DNA of 6,944 nt, taken from the NCBI RefSeq assembly GCF_015057245.1, contig NZ_SVET01000032.1:1-6944 (forward strand), in the 5' to 3' direction. Position 1 is the stretch's first letter, and the number at the start of each line of letters is the position of its first letter. Of this stretch, positions 1-6,499 are shown in pieces. Under the pieces are notes generated by a model. It made no database searches. It had not been told where the DNA came from and worked only from the letters and a program-made list of their open reading frames with translations. This DNA comes from Pseudobutyrivibrio ruminis (lineage in GTDB: Bacteria; Bacillota; Clostridia; Lachnospirales; Lachnospiraceae). A program made the translations under genes and the position numbers.

Positions 1-10
1 CCTCCTTCTG
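1..10 (-). promoter_or_regulatory. Probable ribosome binding site of a divergent gene starting left of the window
   Basis: Read on the minus strand, the first ten bases are CAGAAGGAGG, a near-perfect complement to the 16S anti-Shine-Dalgarno sequence. The start codon would lie a few bases outside the window. The AT-rich 1-162 region would then be a divergent promoter region. On the minus strand a TTGAAA (positions 71-66) could be a -35, but I see no good -10 at the right distance. The gene itself cannot be identified. Confidence 0.5.
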
Positions 11-183
11 CAAAAGTCATTGCAACAGATTTTCTCAAATCACAATGATTTCATTGCGTTAAATTTTTCAATTAAGGGTTTAAAATAGCAATTAAAGGAA
101 TTATTTGAAAATTAGAAGTCCATAAATATGTACATACCTTCTGATATTATCTTATACATAAGATGATTCAGGAGGTATTTTTT

Positions 184-378
184 ATGAAAAATAAACTTGA
201 TAAAGAATTAATTGTATCATTGGCAGCTATCTCATTTATTGTGGCAGTCGGTATTATATTCTTCCTATTATTTATATTTGATATCCATATTTCTAGCAGT
301 AACGCAGGAGGTGTAATAGGCTCATTCTCAGGGCTTTCTAGCACGATTTGGCTCTATTTACTTTGTAGAAATTGTTGA
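184..378 (+). CDS. Possible small membrane protein, 64 residues, function unknown
   Basis: I do not recognise this peptide. ATG 184 is chosen over the in-frame ATG at 163 because a strong AGGAGG (170-175) lies eight bases before 184 and would fall inside the longer reading. The product starts with a short lysine-rich segment (MKNKLDKE), then a very hydrophobic stretch at about residues 9-33. A polar loop (DIHISSSN) follows, then a second, glycine/serine-containing hydrophobic segment at about 41-60, ending in CRNC. This suggests a two-pass membrane peptide. It could also be the N-terminal remnant of a larger membrane protein, since the second hydrophobic segment stops abruptly. A weak promoter is possible (TGTACA 129-134 and TATACA 153-158, 18-base spacer). 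The next promoter overlaps its stop codon, so it is probably transcribed separately from the downstream operon. The good ribosome binding site argues for translation, the short length against certainty. Confidence 0.5.
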   Translation: MKNKLDKELIVSLAAISFIVAVGIIFFLLFIFDIHISSSNAGGVIGSFSGLSSTIWLYLLCRNC

Positions 379-403
379 CTATGTATTGGGGGTTACCTAT
401 AAT
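375..403 (+). promoter_or_regulatory. Sigma-A type promoter of the membrane protein-clpC operon
   Basis: TTGACT (375-380) and a perfect TATAAT (398-403) are separated by exactly 17 bases, so this should be a strong housekeeping promoter. Transcription should start near 410, giving a leader of about 85 bases before ATG 495. The -35 element contains the TGA stop codon (376-378) of the preceding small reading frame. By eye I find no CtsR heptad (GGTCAAA repeats) or CIRCE element (TTAGCACTC-N9-GAGTGCTAA) here or in the leader, although Bacillus clpC is controlled by CtsR. Confidence 0.8.
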
Positions 404-436
404 TAAAGTATCTATATATAGTGTATTTATATTAGC

Positions 437-462
437 GAAAAAGGCTTTTTCACCGATATAAT
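437..462 (+). other. Leader inverted repeat followed by a second TATAAT
   Basis: GAAAAA (437-442) and TTTTTC (446-451) form an inverted repeat around GGC in the untranslated leader. Six bases later a second perfect TATAAT occurs (457-462). The six bases at the expected -35 position (434-439, AGCGAA) are a poor match, so a second promoter would need an activator or alternative sigma factor. The stem is mostly A-T pairs with a three-base loop, so its RNA structure would be weak. Confidence 0.3.
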
Positions 463-494
463 GTACACTGGGTTTTTAAGGAAGGTAATTGATT

Positions 495-1952
495 ATGAAT
501 AAATTGTTTAAAAGAGCAGTTAGCTTTGCAGCTATAGCTGTAATGGTTTTTGCGTTTAATATTGTTGCTATGGCACAGGGAACTACAACGATTAATGTTT
601 CTAAAAGTTCTGCGGCAGTCGGCGATTCCATTACAGTTTCGATAACCGCTACAGAAAGTGGCACAATTACTGTTAAATACACAGCTAGCATGCTTTCTCT
701 TTCTAGCTGTAGTGTTTCAGGCTACACATCTGAGGGAAATGCAGTTTCATTCTCTGGTAAATCCGGAGATATCGTATTTTCAGCTGCTGCCGAAGGAACA
801 GCTTCTATCATAGTTTCTTCATCTGCAAATTCAGGTAGCAGTACAACACTTACTATCGGAGGCTCATCAAGCTCTTCATCTACAAGCACAGAGAGTGAAG
901 CTTCTACAGAAGAAACAGCTGAAGCAGAAGTTACAACAGAAGAATCTACTGAAACAACAGAAGAGACTACAGAAGAAACAACCACAGCAACTACAGCTAC
1001 AACTGGTGTTGGCACATTAAATTCAGATGGTGGTTTTGATATTGATGGTGTATCTTATGTAGTTTCAGAGCGTTTTTCTGATTCTGATATGCCAACAGGC
1101 TTTTCAAAAACAACTGTTACAATCGGTTCAAGCACATATAGCGAGCCTACAAATGGTAGCCTTACATTGCTTTATTTAAAGCCAGCTGACAATACTTCAG
1201 GCTCAGGCGTTTTCTATTTATATAATGCAGAAGCAGGTACTGTTTCTCCTTTCTTAATGCTTGGAACAGCAGATAGTTACGTTATTGTTAGTGATAATGG
1301 CTCAGCTCCTACATCAGCTTTTACAGCTACAACACTTGATGTAAACGGTGGCACAGCTACTGCATACACAATTGATGGAGCAGAGTTTTTCTATGTTTAT
1401 GGTTCAAACCAGGATGGCGCAACTGGTTGGTTCGTATACGACAGCACTTATAAGACTGTATCACGAGTTGATGAATCAGCACTTTCTGCTTCAACAACTA
1501 CTGATACTACAGAAGAGGTAGATGAAACAGAAACAACTACCGACAATAATTTATATGTAGAAAAGCTTAACTTATATCGCAAAATCATCATGGGACTTAT
1601 AGTTCTTTGCGTGGTACTTTTATTTATCATCATCAACAAAGCTATTAGAGGTCATGGTGATGACGATGATTTCAACGGCGATGTATTTGCTAAAGCACCT
1701 ACAAAATCTTCACATAGATTGCCTCGTTCTATAGTTTTCGGTGGAAAAGATCGAGACAATGATGTTTTTGACGAAGATGATGAGTACGATGAAGACGAAG
1801 AGTACTATGACGAAGATGAAGAAGAGTATGATGATTTTGATGAAGACGAAGATGATGACGATAGGGATTTCTCTAAATCTAGATTCGAATCAGAATCATA
1901 TGAGGCTCGTAGAGCATCTAGTCTTAATATGATGGATTTAAACGACCTATAA
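495..1952 (+). CDS. Secreted, membrane-anchored two-domain protein with long acidic cytoplasmic tail, function unknown
   Basis: This is a 485-residue protein that I cannot assign to a named family. ATG 495 is preferred over TTG 489 because AGGAAGG (479-485) sits nine bases upstream. Order of parts: a signal peptide (residues 1-27: basic MNKLFKR, hydrophobic core, likely cleavage AMA|Q); a beta-rich, Ser/Thr-rich domain (about 30-122) that resembles cohesin-like or bacterial Ig-like folds in its VGDSITVSITA opening; a Thr/Glu/Ser linker (about 128-170); a second beta-rich, Gly/Tyr-containing domain (about 175-325); a second Thr/Glu linker (333-350); a transmembrane helix (about 364-381); and a cytoplasmic tail of about 100 residues. 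In the tail, 26 of residues 426-456 are Asp or Glu, interrupted only by Tyr and Phe. It ends with an RRASS segment and MMDLNDL. Topology should be outside for the two domains and inside for the tail. Only 13 bases separate its stop from clpC, so the two are almost certainly cotranscribed. It occupies the position of ctsR-mcsA-mcsB in Bacillus, which suggests, but does not prove, a link with ClpC. Confidence 0.88.
   Translation: MNKLFKRAVSFAAIAVMVFAFNIVAMAQGTTTINVSKSSAAVGDSITVSITATESGTITVKYTASMLSLSSCSVSGYTSEGNAVSFSGKSGDIVFSAAAEGTASIIVSSSANSGSSTTLTIGGSSSSSSTSTESEASTEETAEAEVTTEESTETTEETTEETTTATTATTGVGTLNSDGGFDIDGVSYVVSERFSDSDMPTGFSKTTVTIGSSTYSEPTNGSLTLLYLKPADNTSGSGVFYLYNAEAGTVSPFLMLGTADSYVIVSDNGSAPTSAFTATTLDVNGGTATAYTIDGAEFFYVYGSNQDGATGWFVYDSTYKTVSRVDESALSASTTTDTTEEVDETETTTDNNLYVEKLNLYRKIIMGLIVLCVVLLFIIINKAIRGHGDDDDFNGDVFAKAPTKSSHRLPRSIVFGGKDRDNDVFDEDDEYDEDEEYYDEDEEEYDDFDEDEDDDDRDFSKSRFESESYEARRASSLNMMDLNDL
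876..1004 (+). repeat. Thr/Glu/Ser low-complexity linker
   Basis: Residues 128-170 of the membrane protein are built almost only from Thr, Glu, Ser and Ala, with short repeating units such as TTEE. It is an extracellular spacer of the kind often found between domains of Gram-positive surface proteins, where it may be glycosylated. A shorter linker of the same type lies between the second domain and the membrane helix (residues 333-350). Such tracts vary in length between strains. Confidence 0.65.
1770..1862 (+). repeat. Acidic GAT/GAA-rich low-complexity tract
   Basis: This DNA is built almost entirely from GAT, GAC, GAA and GAG codons and encodes the acidic run at residues 426-456 of the membrane protein, with four tyrosines and one phenylalanine as the only other residues. 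The bias gives a purine-rich + strand and opens a spurious serine-rich reading frame on the minus strand. The near-repetitive codons make the tract prone to slippage and length change. Confidence 0.65.
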
Positions 1953-1965
1953 AAGGAGCAAAAAT

Positions 1966-4407
1966 ATGGAATATTCAAGACAAGCAAAACGTGCAATTAC
2001 AGGGGCATCGAAGCTTTCAAAGTCATTGCAGCATAGCTATGTTGGTACTGAGCATCTCCTTATTTCTATTATTGAGCAGGAGAACTCACTTGCTGCCAAG
2101 GTTTTGAATTCTAATGGTGTAGATAAAGCAGCGTTACTCAAGCTTGTGGAGGAGCTTATTTCTCCAGGTGGTGAGATTGCCATTCAAGAAAGAGATGGCT
2201 ACACACCTAAAATGGAACAATTATTGGAACACGCTAGTGAAGAAGCAGCTAAATGCAATTCTAAAACTATAGGAACAGAGCATCTTTTATTAGCTATGAT
2301 TCGTATGCAGGATTGTTCTGGTGCACGTCTGCTCAATTCGCTAGATATCAACCCACACAAACTATTCTCTGAATTAGTTGCAGGTATGGGAGCAGAAGGA
2401 GTTGTATACAAGGAAGAGATGCAGGCTATTAACAGTGGCCGTTCACGGAAAAACGAAGCATCTTACCTAGATCAATTCTCTAGAGATTTAACGGAACTTG
2501 CTGAAGAAGGAGAATTGGATCCTGTTGTTGGAAGAGATTCAGAGATTCAGCGTGTAATTCAAATATTATCTAGACGAGGAAAGAACAATCCTTGTCTTAT
2601 TGGAGAGCCTGGTGTTGGCAAAACTGCCATCGTTGAAGGCTTAGCAGAAAGAATTGTTGATGGAAATGTTCCTGATTCTGTAAAGGACCTTAGAGTTCTT
2701 TCACTTGATTTATCAGGAATGGTTGCCGGATCAAAATACCGTGGTGAATTCGAAGAGAGAATTAAAAAGGTTATTGCTGAAGTTATTGAAGAGGGCAATA
2801 TTCTTCTATTTATAGACGAGATTCACACATTAATTGGAGCTGGTGGAGCTGAAGGTGCTATTGATGCGTCTAACATTTTGAAGCCAGCTATGGCTCGTGG
2901 AGAAATCCAGATTCTCGGTGCCACAACTATCAATGAGTATCGTAAATACGTAGAAAAGGATGCTGCATTAGAAAGACGTTTCCAGCCTGTTATGGTTGAG
3001 GAACCTTCTACAGAAGAAACAATTGATATCCTCAAAGGTGTCAGACACCTATATGAGGAACATCATGGAATCACTATTCCAGATGAAGCAGTTGAGGCAT
3101 GCGTGCATCTTTCAGAACGCTATATAGCAGATAGATTCTTGCCAGATAAAGCCATCGATTTGATGGATGAGGCAGCTGCTGCTATCAAGCTTAATGACGT
3201 AAAGAAAATAACAAAAGATGACAGCTTAGATAAACAAATTGATCAGCTTTCAGAGGATATGGAAAATGCCATTATCGCTGGAGATATTGCACTCGCTAGT
3301 TCAATCAAAAAAGAAAAGGATGAGCTTATCCTCAAGAAAGAAGCAGAGCAAAAGAAGCTTAACAGACGTTCAAAGTCAAAACCTGTTGTTCTCACGGAAA
3401 ATGATGTCGCAAAGGTTGTGGCATTATGGACAAAGATTCCTGTATCTAAATTAACAGAACAGGAGTCAGTACGACTTCGTAAAATTGAAAGCATTTTACA
3501 CAAGCGTGTTGTTGGCCAAGAAGAGGCAGTTTCTGCAGTTGCTAGGGCAGTTCGTAGAGGGCGAGTTGGTCTTAAAGAAAAAGGTAGACCAATTGGTTCG
3601 TTCTTATTCCTTGGTCCAACAGGCGTTGGTAAAACAGAAATTTCTAAAGCATTGGCAGAGGCAGTCTTTGGTAATGAATCATCAATGATTAGAGTTGATA
3701 TGAGTGAATATATGGAGAAGCATTCAGTTTCTAAAATGATTGGATCACCTCCAGGATATGTTGGTTATGAAGAAGGCGGTCAGCTTTCAGAAAAGGTTCG
3801 TCGTAATCCATATTCGGTAATTCTTTTTGATGAGATTGAAAAGGCACATCCAGATGTATTCAATGTTCTATTACAGATTTTGGATGATGGTCACGTTACA
3901 GATTCACAGGGACGAAAAGTTGACTTTAAGAATACTATTATTATCATGACAAGTAATGCAGGTGCTCAAGCAATTATAGAGCCTAAAAAGCTTGGCTTTG
4001 CATCGAAAGAGGATGCCAGCAAAGATTACGAGTTTATGAAGAATGGCGTAATGGAAGAGGTTAAGAGAATCTTTAAGCCTGAATTCCTAAACCGTATTGA
4101 TGAAACAATAGTATTTAGAGCTCTTACAAAGGATGATATGAAAGAGATTGCTGGCTTGCAGGTTAAGCAGTTTATTGCTAGATGCAAAGAACAGATGGAT
4201 ATTACAGTTACAATTCCAGCATCGGTTAAGACGTGGATAGTTGATAAGGCGTTTGATCCTAAATACGGAGCTCGTCCAATTCGTAGAAAGATACAGACAG
4301 CTCTTGAAGACGTAATGGCAGAGGATATTTTAGCAGGCAAAATAAAGCCATCTGATTCAGTAAAAGCAAAGGTTAAAAAAGACGTAGTGGTTTTTGAAAA
4401 ATGCTAA
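1966..4407 (+). CDS. clpC: ATP-dependent Clp protease ATP-binding subunit ClpC (Hsp100 unfoldase)
   Basis: ClpC unfolds proteins with ATP and feeds them to the ClpP peptidase in the cytoplasm for quality control and regulated proteolysis. At 813 residues it is full length for the family. Visible parts: a Clp_N double repeat (about 1-145) with the motif GTEHLL in each half (residues 28 and 104 are the Thr); AAA domain 1 with Walker A GEPGVGKT (213-220), pore loop KYRG (257-260), Walker B ILLFIDE (279-285) and arginine finger region ERRF (336-339); a UVR-like coiled-coil middle region (about 420-470); and AAA domain 2 with Walker A GPTGVGKT (550-557), pore loop GYVGYEEGG (597-605), Walker B VILFDE (618-623), arginine finger FLNR (707-710) and sensor 2 GARPIRR (768-774). 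A KKLGF segment (674-678) fits the ClpP-docking loop. There is no N-terminal zinc finger, which argues against ClpE. The middle region is short, which argues against ClpB. ATG 1966 follows AGGAG (1954-1958) by seven bases. It is cotranscribed with the acidic membrane protein upstream. No ctsR, mcsA or mcsB is adjacent. Confidence 0.96.
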   Translation: MEYSRQAKRAITGASKLSKSLQHSYVGTEHLLISIIEQENSLAAKVLNSNGVDKAALLKLVEELISPGGEIAIQERDGYTPKMEQLLEHASEEAAKCNSKTIGTEHLLLAMIRMQDCSGARLLNSLDINPHKLFSELVAGMGAEGVVYKEEMQAINSGRSRKNEASYLDQFSRDLTELAEEGELDPVVGRDSEIQRVIQILSRRGKNNPCLIGEPGVGKTAIVEGLAERIVDGNVPDSVKDLRVLSLDLSGMVAGSKYRGEFEERIKKVIAEVIEEGNILLFIDEIHTLIGAGGAEGAIDASNILKPAMARGEIQILGATTINEYRKYVEKDAALERRFQPVMVEEPSTEETIDILKGVRHLYEEHHGITIPDEAVEACVHLSERYIADRFLPDKAIDLMDEAAAAIKLNDVKKITKDDSLDKQIDQLSEDMENAIIAGDIALASSIKKEKDELILKKEAEQKKLNRRSKSKPVVLTENDVAKVVALWTKIPVSKLTEQESVRLRKIESILHKRVVGQEEAVSAVARAVRRGRVGLKEKGRPIGSFLFLGPTGVGKTEISKALAEAVFGNESSMIRVDMSEYMEKHSVSKMIGSPPGYVGYEEGGQLSEKVRRNPYSVILFDEIEKAHPDVFNVLLQILDDGHVTDSQGRKVDFKNTIIIMTSNAGAQAIIEPKKLGFASKEDASKDYEFMKNGVMEEVKRIFKPEFLNRIDETIVFRALTKDDMKEIAGLQVKQFIARCKEQMDITVTIPASVKTWIVDKAFDPKYGARPIRRKIQTALEDVMAEDILAGKIKPSDSVKAKVKKDVVVFEKC

Positions 4408-4426
4408 TAATAATTTAGGGGTCTTG

Positions 4427-4455
4427 TTGTTAAAATGATATTCCTTTGTTATAAT
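4427..4455 (+). promoter_or_regulatory. Sigma-A type promoter with extended -10, upstream of the 137-residue gene
   Basis: TTGTTA (4427-4432) and TATAAT (4450-4455) are separated by 17 bases, and TG at 4447-4448 gives an extended -10. Transcription should start near 4462, about 40 bases before ATG 4504. The gene after clpC can therefore be expressed independently of the clpC operon. I see no terminator between the clpC stop and this promoter, so clpC transcripts probably also read into it. Confidence 0.75.
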
Positions 4456-4503
4456 CAGAATAAGACAATCTGCAGGTAAGCAGTGGCTACAGGAGGAATA
4501 AAA

Positions 4504-4917
4504 ATGGCTGTGATTAGTGAGTTGATTCGCAGTGAAGCAGACGGAACTATCAGCTTTGGAGATTATACATTAGCTGATAAGAAGAAGCTTGAAGACTACA
4601 AACACGACGGAGACTTGTACAAGGTAAAGACATTTTCAGATATCACTAAGTTAGAGCGTAATGGGATGTTTGTTTATGAATCTGTTCCTGGTACAGCAGT
4701 AGAAAAGTTTAATTGTACTTCTGATTCTGTTTCGTTTACAGTTGAGGGCAAAGAAGATGCAATGATTACTTTAGAGCTTGAACCAGAGACAAGCTATGAC
4801 ATTACTGTAAATGGCGCAAGTGCAGGTCAGATGAAGACTAATCTTGGGGGCAAGCTTAATCTTTCAGTGGAGCTTGATCCAGGGGTTGCAGTAGCGGTTC
4901 AGGTTAGTAGAGTTTAA
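4504..4917 (+). CDS. Small cytoplasmic beta-rich protein, function unknown
   Basis: This is a 137-residue protein. ATG 4504 is chosen because AGGAGG (4491-4496) lies seven bases upstream; the in-frame GTG at 4483 would place that site inside the gene. It has no signal peptide and no membrane segment. The N-terminal part (MAVISELIRSEADG, then FGDYTLADKKKLEDY and DGDLYKVKTF) is charged. The rest alternates hydrophobic and polar residues as expected for beta strands (SVSFTVEGKEDAMITLELEP, then TSYDITVNG) and ends in a strand-like VAVAVQVSRV. From memory, similar short proteins occur in Lachnospiraceae genomes and are sometimes labelled 'endosialidase'. I see no glycosidase catalytic domain and the length is far too short, so I would not carry that name over. 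It has its own promoter and terminator, so it looks like a single-gene unit placed between clpC and radA. Confidence 0.88.
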   Translation: MAVISELIRSEADGTISFGDYTLADKKKLEDYKHDGDLYKVKTFSDITKLERNGMFVYESVPGTAVEKFNCTSDSVSFTVEGKEDAMITLELEPETSYDITVNGASAGQMKTNLGGKLNLSVELDPGVAVAVQVSRV

Positions 4918-4936
4918 TACTGTAATTTAAACTATT

Positions 4937-4970
4937 ATCTTCCCACAAATAAAGGTGGGAAGATTTTTTT
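4937..4970 (+). terminator. Intrinsic terminator
   Basis: ATCTTCCCAC (4937-4946) pairs perfectly with GTGGGAAGAT (4955-4964) across an eight-base loop, and a run of seven T residues (4964-4970) follows. It lies 20 bases after the stop codon of the 137-residue gene and should end its transcript. The minus strand has no comparable T run, so it acts in one direction. It ends six bases before the ribosome binding site of radA. Confidence 0.92.
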
Positions 4971-4989
4971 ATTTAGAAGGAGATATATT

Positions 4990-6375
4990 ATGGCAAATAA
5001 AAAGGTTTCGGTGTTTTTCTGTCAGGAATGTGGAAACGAAACATCTAAGTGGGCCGGCAAATGTCCATCATGTGGCGCGTGGAACTCTTTAGTTGAAGAA
5101 GTTATAGATAAGACATCTGTTAAAAGTCGAGCGAAAGTATCAGATGTTAAGCCAACAAAGATTATCGACGTAACTGCGTCCAACGAACAGAGAATATCTA
5201 CTAATATCGAAGAGTTTAATCGAGTATTAGGCGGTGGAATCGTTCCTGGCTCTATGGTATTAGTTGGTGGTGATCCTGGTATTGGCAAATCAACGCTCTT
5301 GCTTCAGACTTGTCAAAAGTTGTGCTTGTCAGGGGTAAGCGTCATGTATGTTTCTGGTGAAGAGTCATTACAGCAAATAAAAATAAGAGCAGATAGAATA
5401 GGTGAGTTTAATGACAAACTGGATTTATTATGCGAAACAAATCTAGATACAATAAAAGCAGTGGTAGAAAGGGAGATGCCAACTGTTCTTATCATTGATT
5501 CTATTCAAACAATGTTTAATGAAGCAGTGGGTTCTGCTCCAGGCTCAGTTTCTCAGGTTAGAGAATCTACTAGTGTCTTAATGGAGATAGCCAAAGGCAA
5601 AGGTATAGCTGTTTTTATTGTTGGCCATGTTACAAAAGAGGGCACGGTTGCAGGACCAAGAGTATTGGAACATATGGTAGATACGGTGTTGTATTTTGAA
5701 GGAGATAGGCATGCTTCTTATAGAATACTTCGCGGAGTAAAGAATAGATTTGGGTCAACCAATGAAATCGGCGTTTTTGAAATGAGAGATACCGGTTTAG
5801 AGCAGGTGAAAAATCCTTCTGCAGTTATGCTAGATGGCAGACCTGAAAATGCTACTGGTTCTATCGTAACATGTTCTATGGAGGGAACCAGACCTATTCT
5901 TGTTGAGATTCAGTCGTTAGTCAGTAAAACGGCTTTTGAAATCCCTAGAAGAATGGCTACAGGGTGCGATTATAATAGAGTTAATCTGTTGGTTGCAGTG
6001 CTTGAGAGAATGAGGGATGCTAAGGCTAACAGATCATGTGGCATATTTTTGGGAAGATCAGATGTTTATGTAAACATAGCGGGTGGAATTAGAATTAATG
6101 AGCCTGCAATCGATTTGGCAATAGCACTTGCTATATACTCAAGTGAAAAGGACATACCTGTTGACGAAGGAACGATAGTATTTGGTGAGATAGGTTTGTC
6201 AGGCGAAGTTAGATCTGTGTCAATGGCGGAGCAGCGAGTTAACGAAGCTAAGAAGCTTGGATTTAAGAGGGTAATAATGCCTATGTCAAATATACCTTCT
6301 GTGAAAAATATTGATGGGATTATAGTCGTTGGCGTATCAAATATAAAAGAAGCAGTTGATGCTATATCTCGATAA
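4990..6375 (+). CDS. radA: DNA repair protein RadA (Sms), RecA-like branch migration ATPase
   Basis: RadA is a cytoplasmic DnaB-like helicase and ATPase that extends and processes recombination intermediates together with RecA. At 461 residues it is full length. Visible parts: an N-terminal C4 zinc finger (Cys 11, 14, 25, 28, in CQECG and CPSCG); a RecA-type core with Walker A GGDPGIGKST (93-102) and Walker B VLIIDS (166-171); the diagnostic KNRFGS motif (251-256); and a C-terminal Lon-protease-like domain (about 285-461) of the non-proteolytic type usual for RadA. ATG 4990 follows AAGGAG (4977-4982) by seven bases. The clpC-radA order is conserved with Bacillus, but a small gene and a terminator are inserted between them here and disA is not downstream. 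I cannot see a convincing promoter between the terminator and the start codon, so expression may depend on read-through. Confidence 0.96.
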   Translation: MANKKVSVFFCQECGNETSKWAGKCPSCGAWNSLVEEVIDKTSVKSRAKVSDVKPTKIIDVTASNEQRISTNIEEFNRVLGGGIVPGSMVLVGGDPGIGKSTLLLQTCQKLCLSGVSVMYVSGEESLQQIKIRADRIGEFNDKLDLLCETNLDTIKAVVEREMPTVLIIDSIQTMFNEAVGSAPGSVSQVRESTSVLMEIAKGKGIAVFIVGHVTKEGTVAGPRVLEHMVDTVLYFEGDRHASYRILRGVKNRFGSTNEIGVFEMRDTGLEQVKNPSAVMLDGRPENATGSIVTCSMEGTRPILVEIQSLVSKTAFEIPRRMATGCDYNRVNLLVAVLERMRDAKANRSCGIFLGRSDVYVNIAGGIRINEPAIDLAIALAIYSSEKDIPVDEGTIVFGEIGLSGEVRSVSMAEQRVNEAKKLGFKRVIMPMSNIPSVKNIDGIIVVGVSNIKEAVDAISR

Positions 6376-6499
6376 GGCGGAGATATATATAGTCAATATA
6401 TGGGCATTGAAATGGAATTGATAAAATAATTGGTACAATTCACGCAATTGCAATGCGATTAGTTAAATAGATTTACTTTAACAAAACACAGAAATTCTG
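6376..6499 (+). promoter_or_regulatory. AT-rich region between radA and the first rRNA promoter
   Basis: No gene is visible here. There is also no clear intrinsic terminator for radA: the AT-rich repeats near 6381-6402 and the imperfect inverted repeat CGCA/TGCG (6443-6446 and 6454-6457) lack a T run. An extended -10 candidate, TGG-TACAAT (6431-6439), has no proper -35 (TTGAAA at 6407-6412 is 21 bases away), so a third rRNA promoter is only possible. The A/T-rich stretch 6458-6490 just before the first rRNA promoter fits an UP element that would bind the RNA polymerase alpha subunit. Confidence 0.4.

Noticed and set aside
1..10. CCTCCTTCTG as the 3' end of a 16S rRNA (anti-Shine-Dalgarno)
   Set aside because: The 16S 3' end normally continues CCTCCTTTCT and would be followed by a spacer and a 23S gene. 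Neither is seen, so a minus-strand ribosome binding site fits better.
437..451. Leader inverted repeat as an intrinsic terminator of the small upstream gene
   Set aside because: The stem is nearly all A-T pairs, has a three-base loop and lacks a separate T run after it.
489..494. TTG 489 as start of the membrane protein
   Set aside because: It is only three bases from AGGAAGG, too close for initiation; ATG 495 has proper spacing.
722..1015. Minus-strand Val/Ser-rich reading frame of 97 residues
   Set aside because: It is the complement of the Thr/Glu/Ser-rich part of the membrane protein; low complexity keeps the frame open and no ribosome binding site supports it.
1741..1996. Overlapping short frames across the acidic tract (Met/Lys-rich on +, Ser-rich on -)
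   Set aside because: They are products of the GAT/GAA repeat composition in other frames and lack initiation signals.
4026..4340. Minus-strand reading frame of 104 residues inside clpC
   Set aside because: It lies opposite the highly conserved AAA domain 2 of ClpC, has no recognisable protein pattern and is a codon-bias shadow.
4483..4503. GTG 4483 as start of the 137-residue protein
   Set aside because: The strong AGGAGG (4491-4496) would lie inside the coding region and no good site precedes the GTG; ATG 4504 is correctly spaced.
6431..6439. A third rRNA promoter with extended -10 TGG-TACAAT
   Set aside because: No acceptable -35 lies at 16-18 bases, so it was kept only as a remark.
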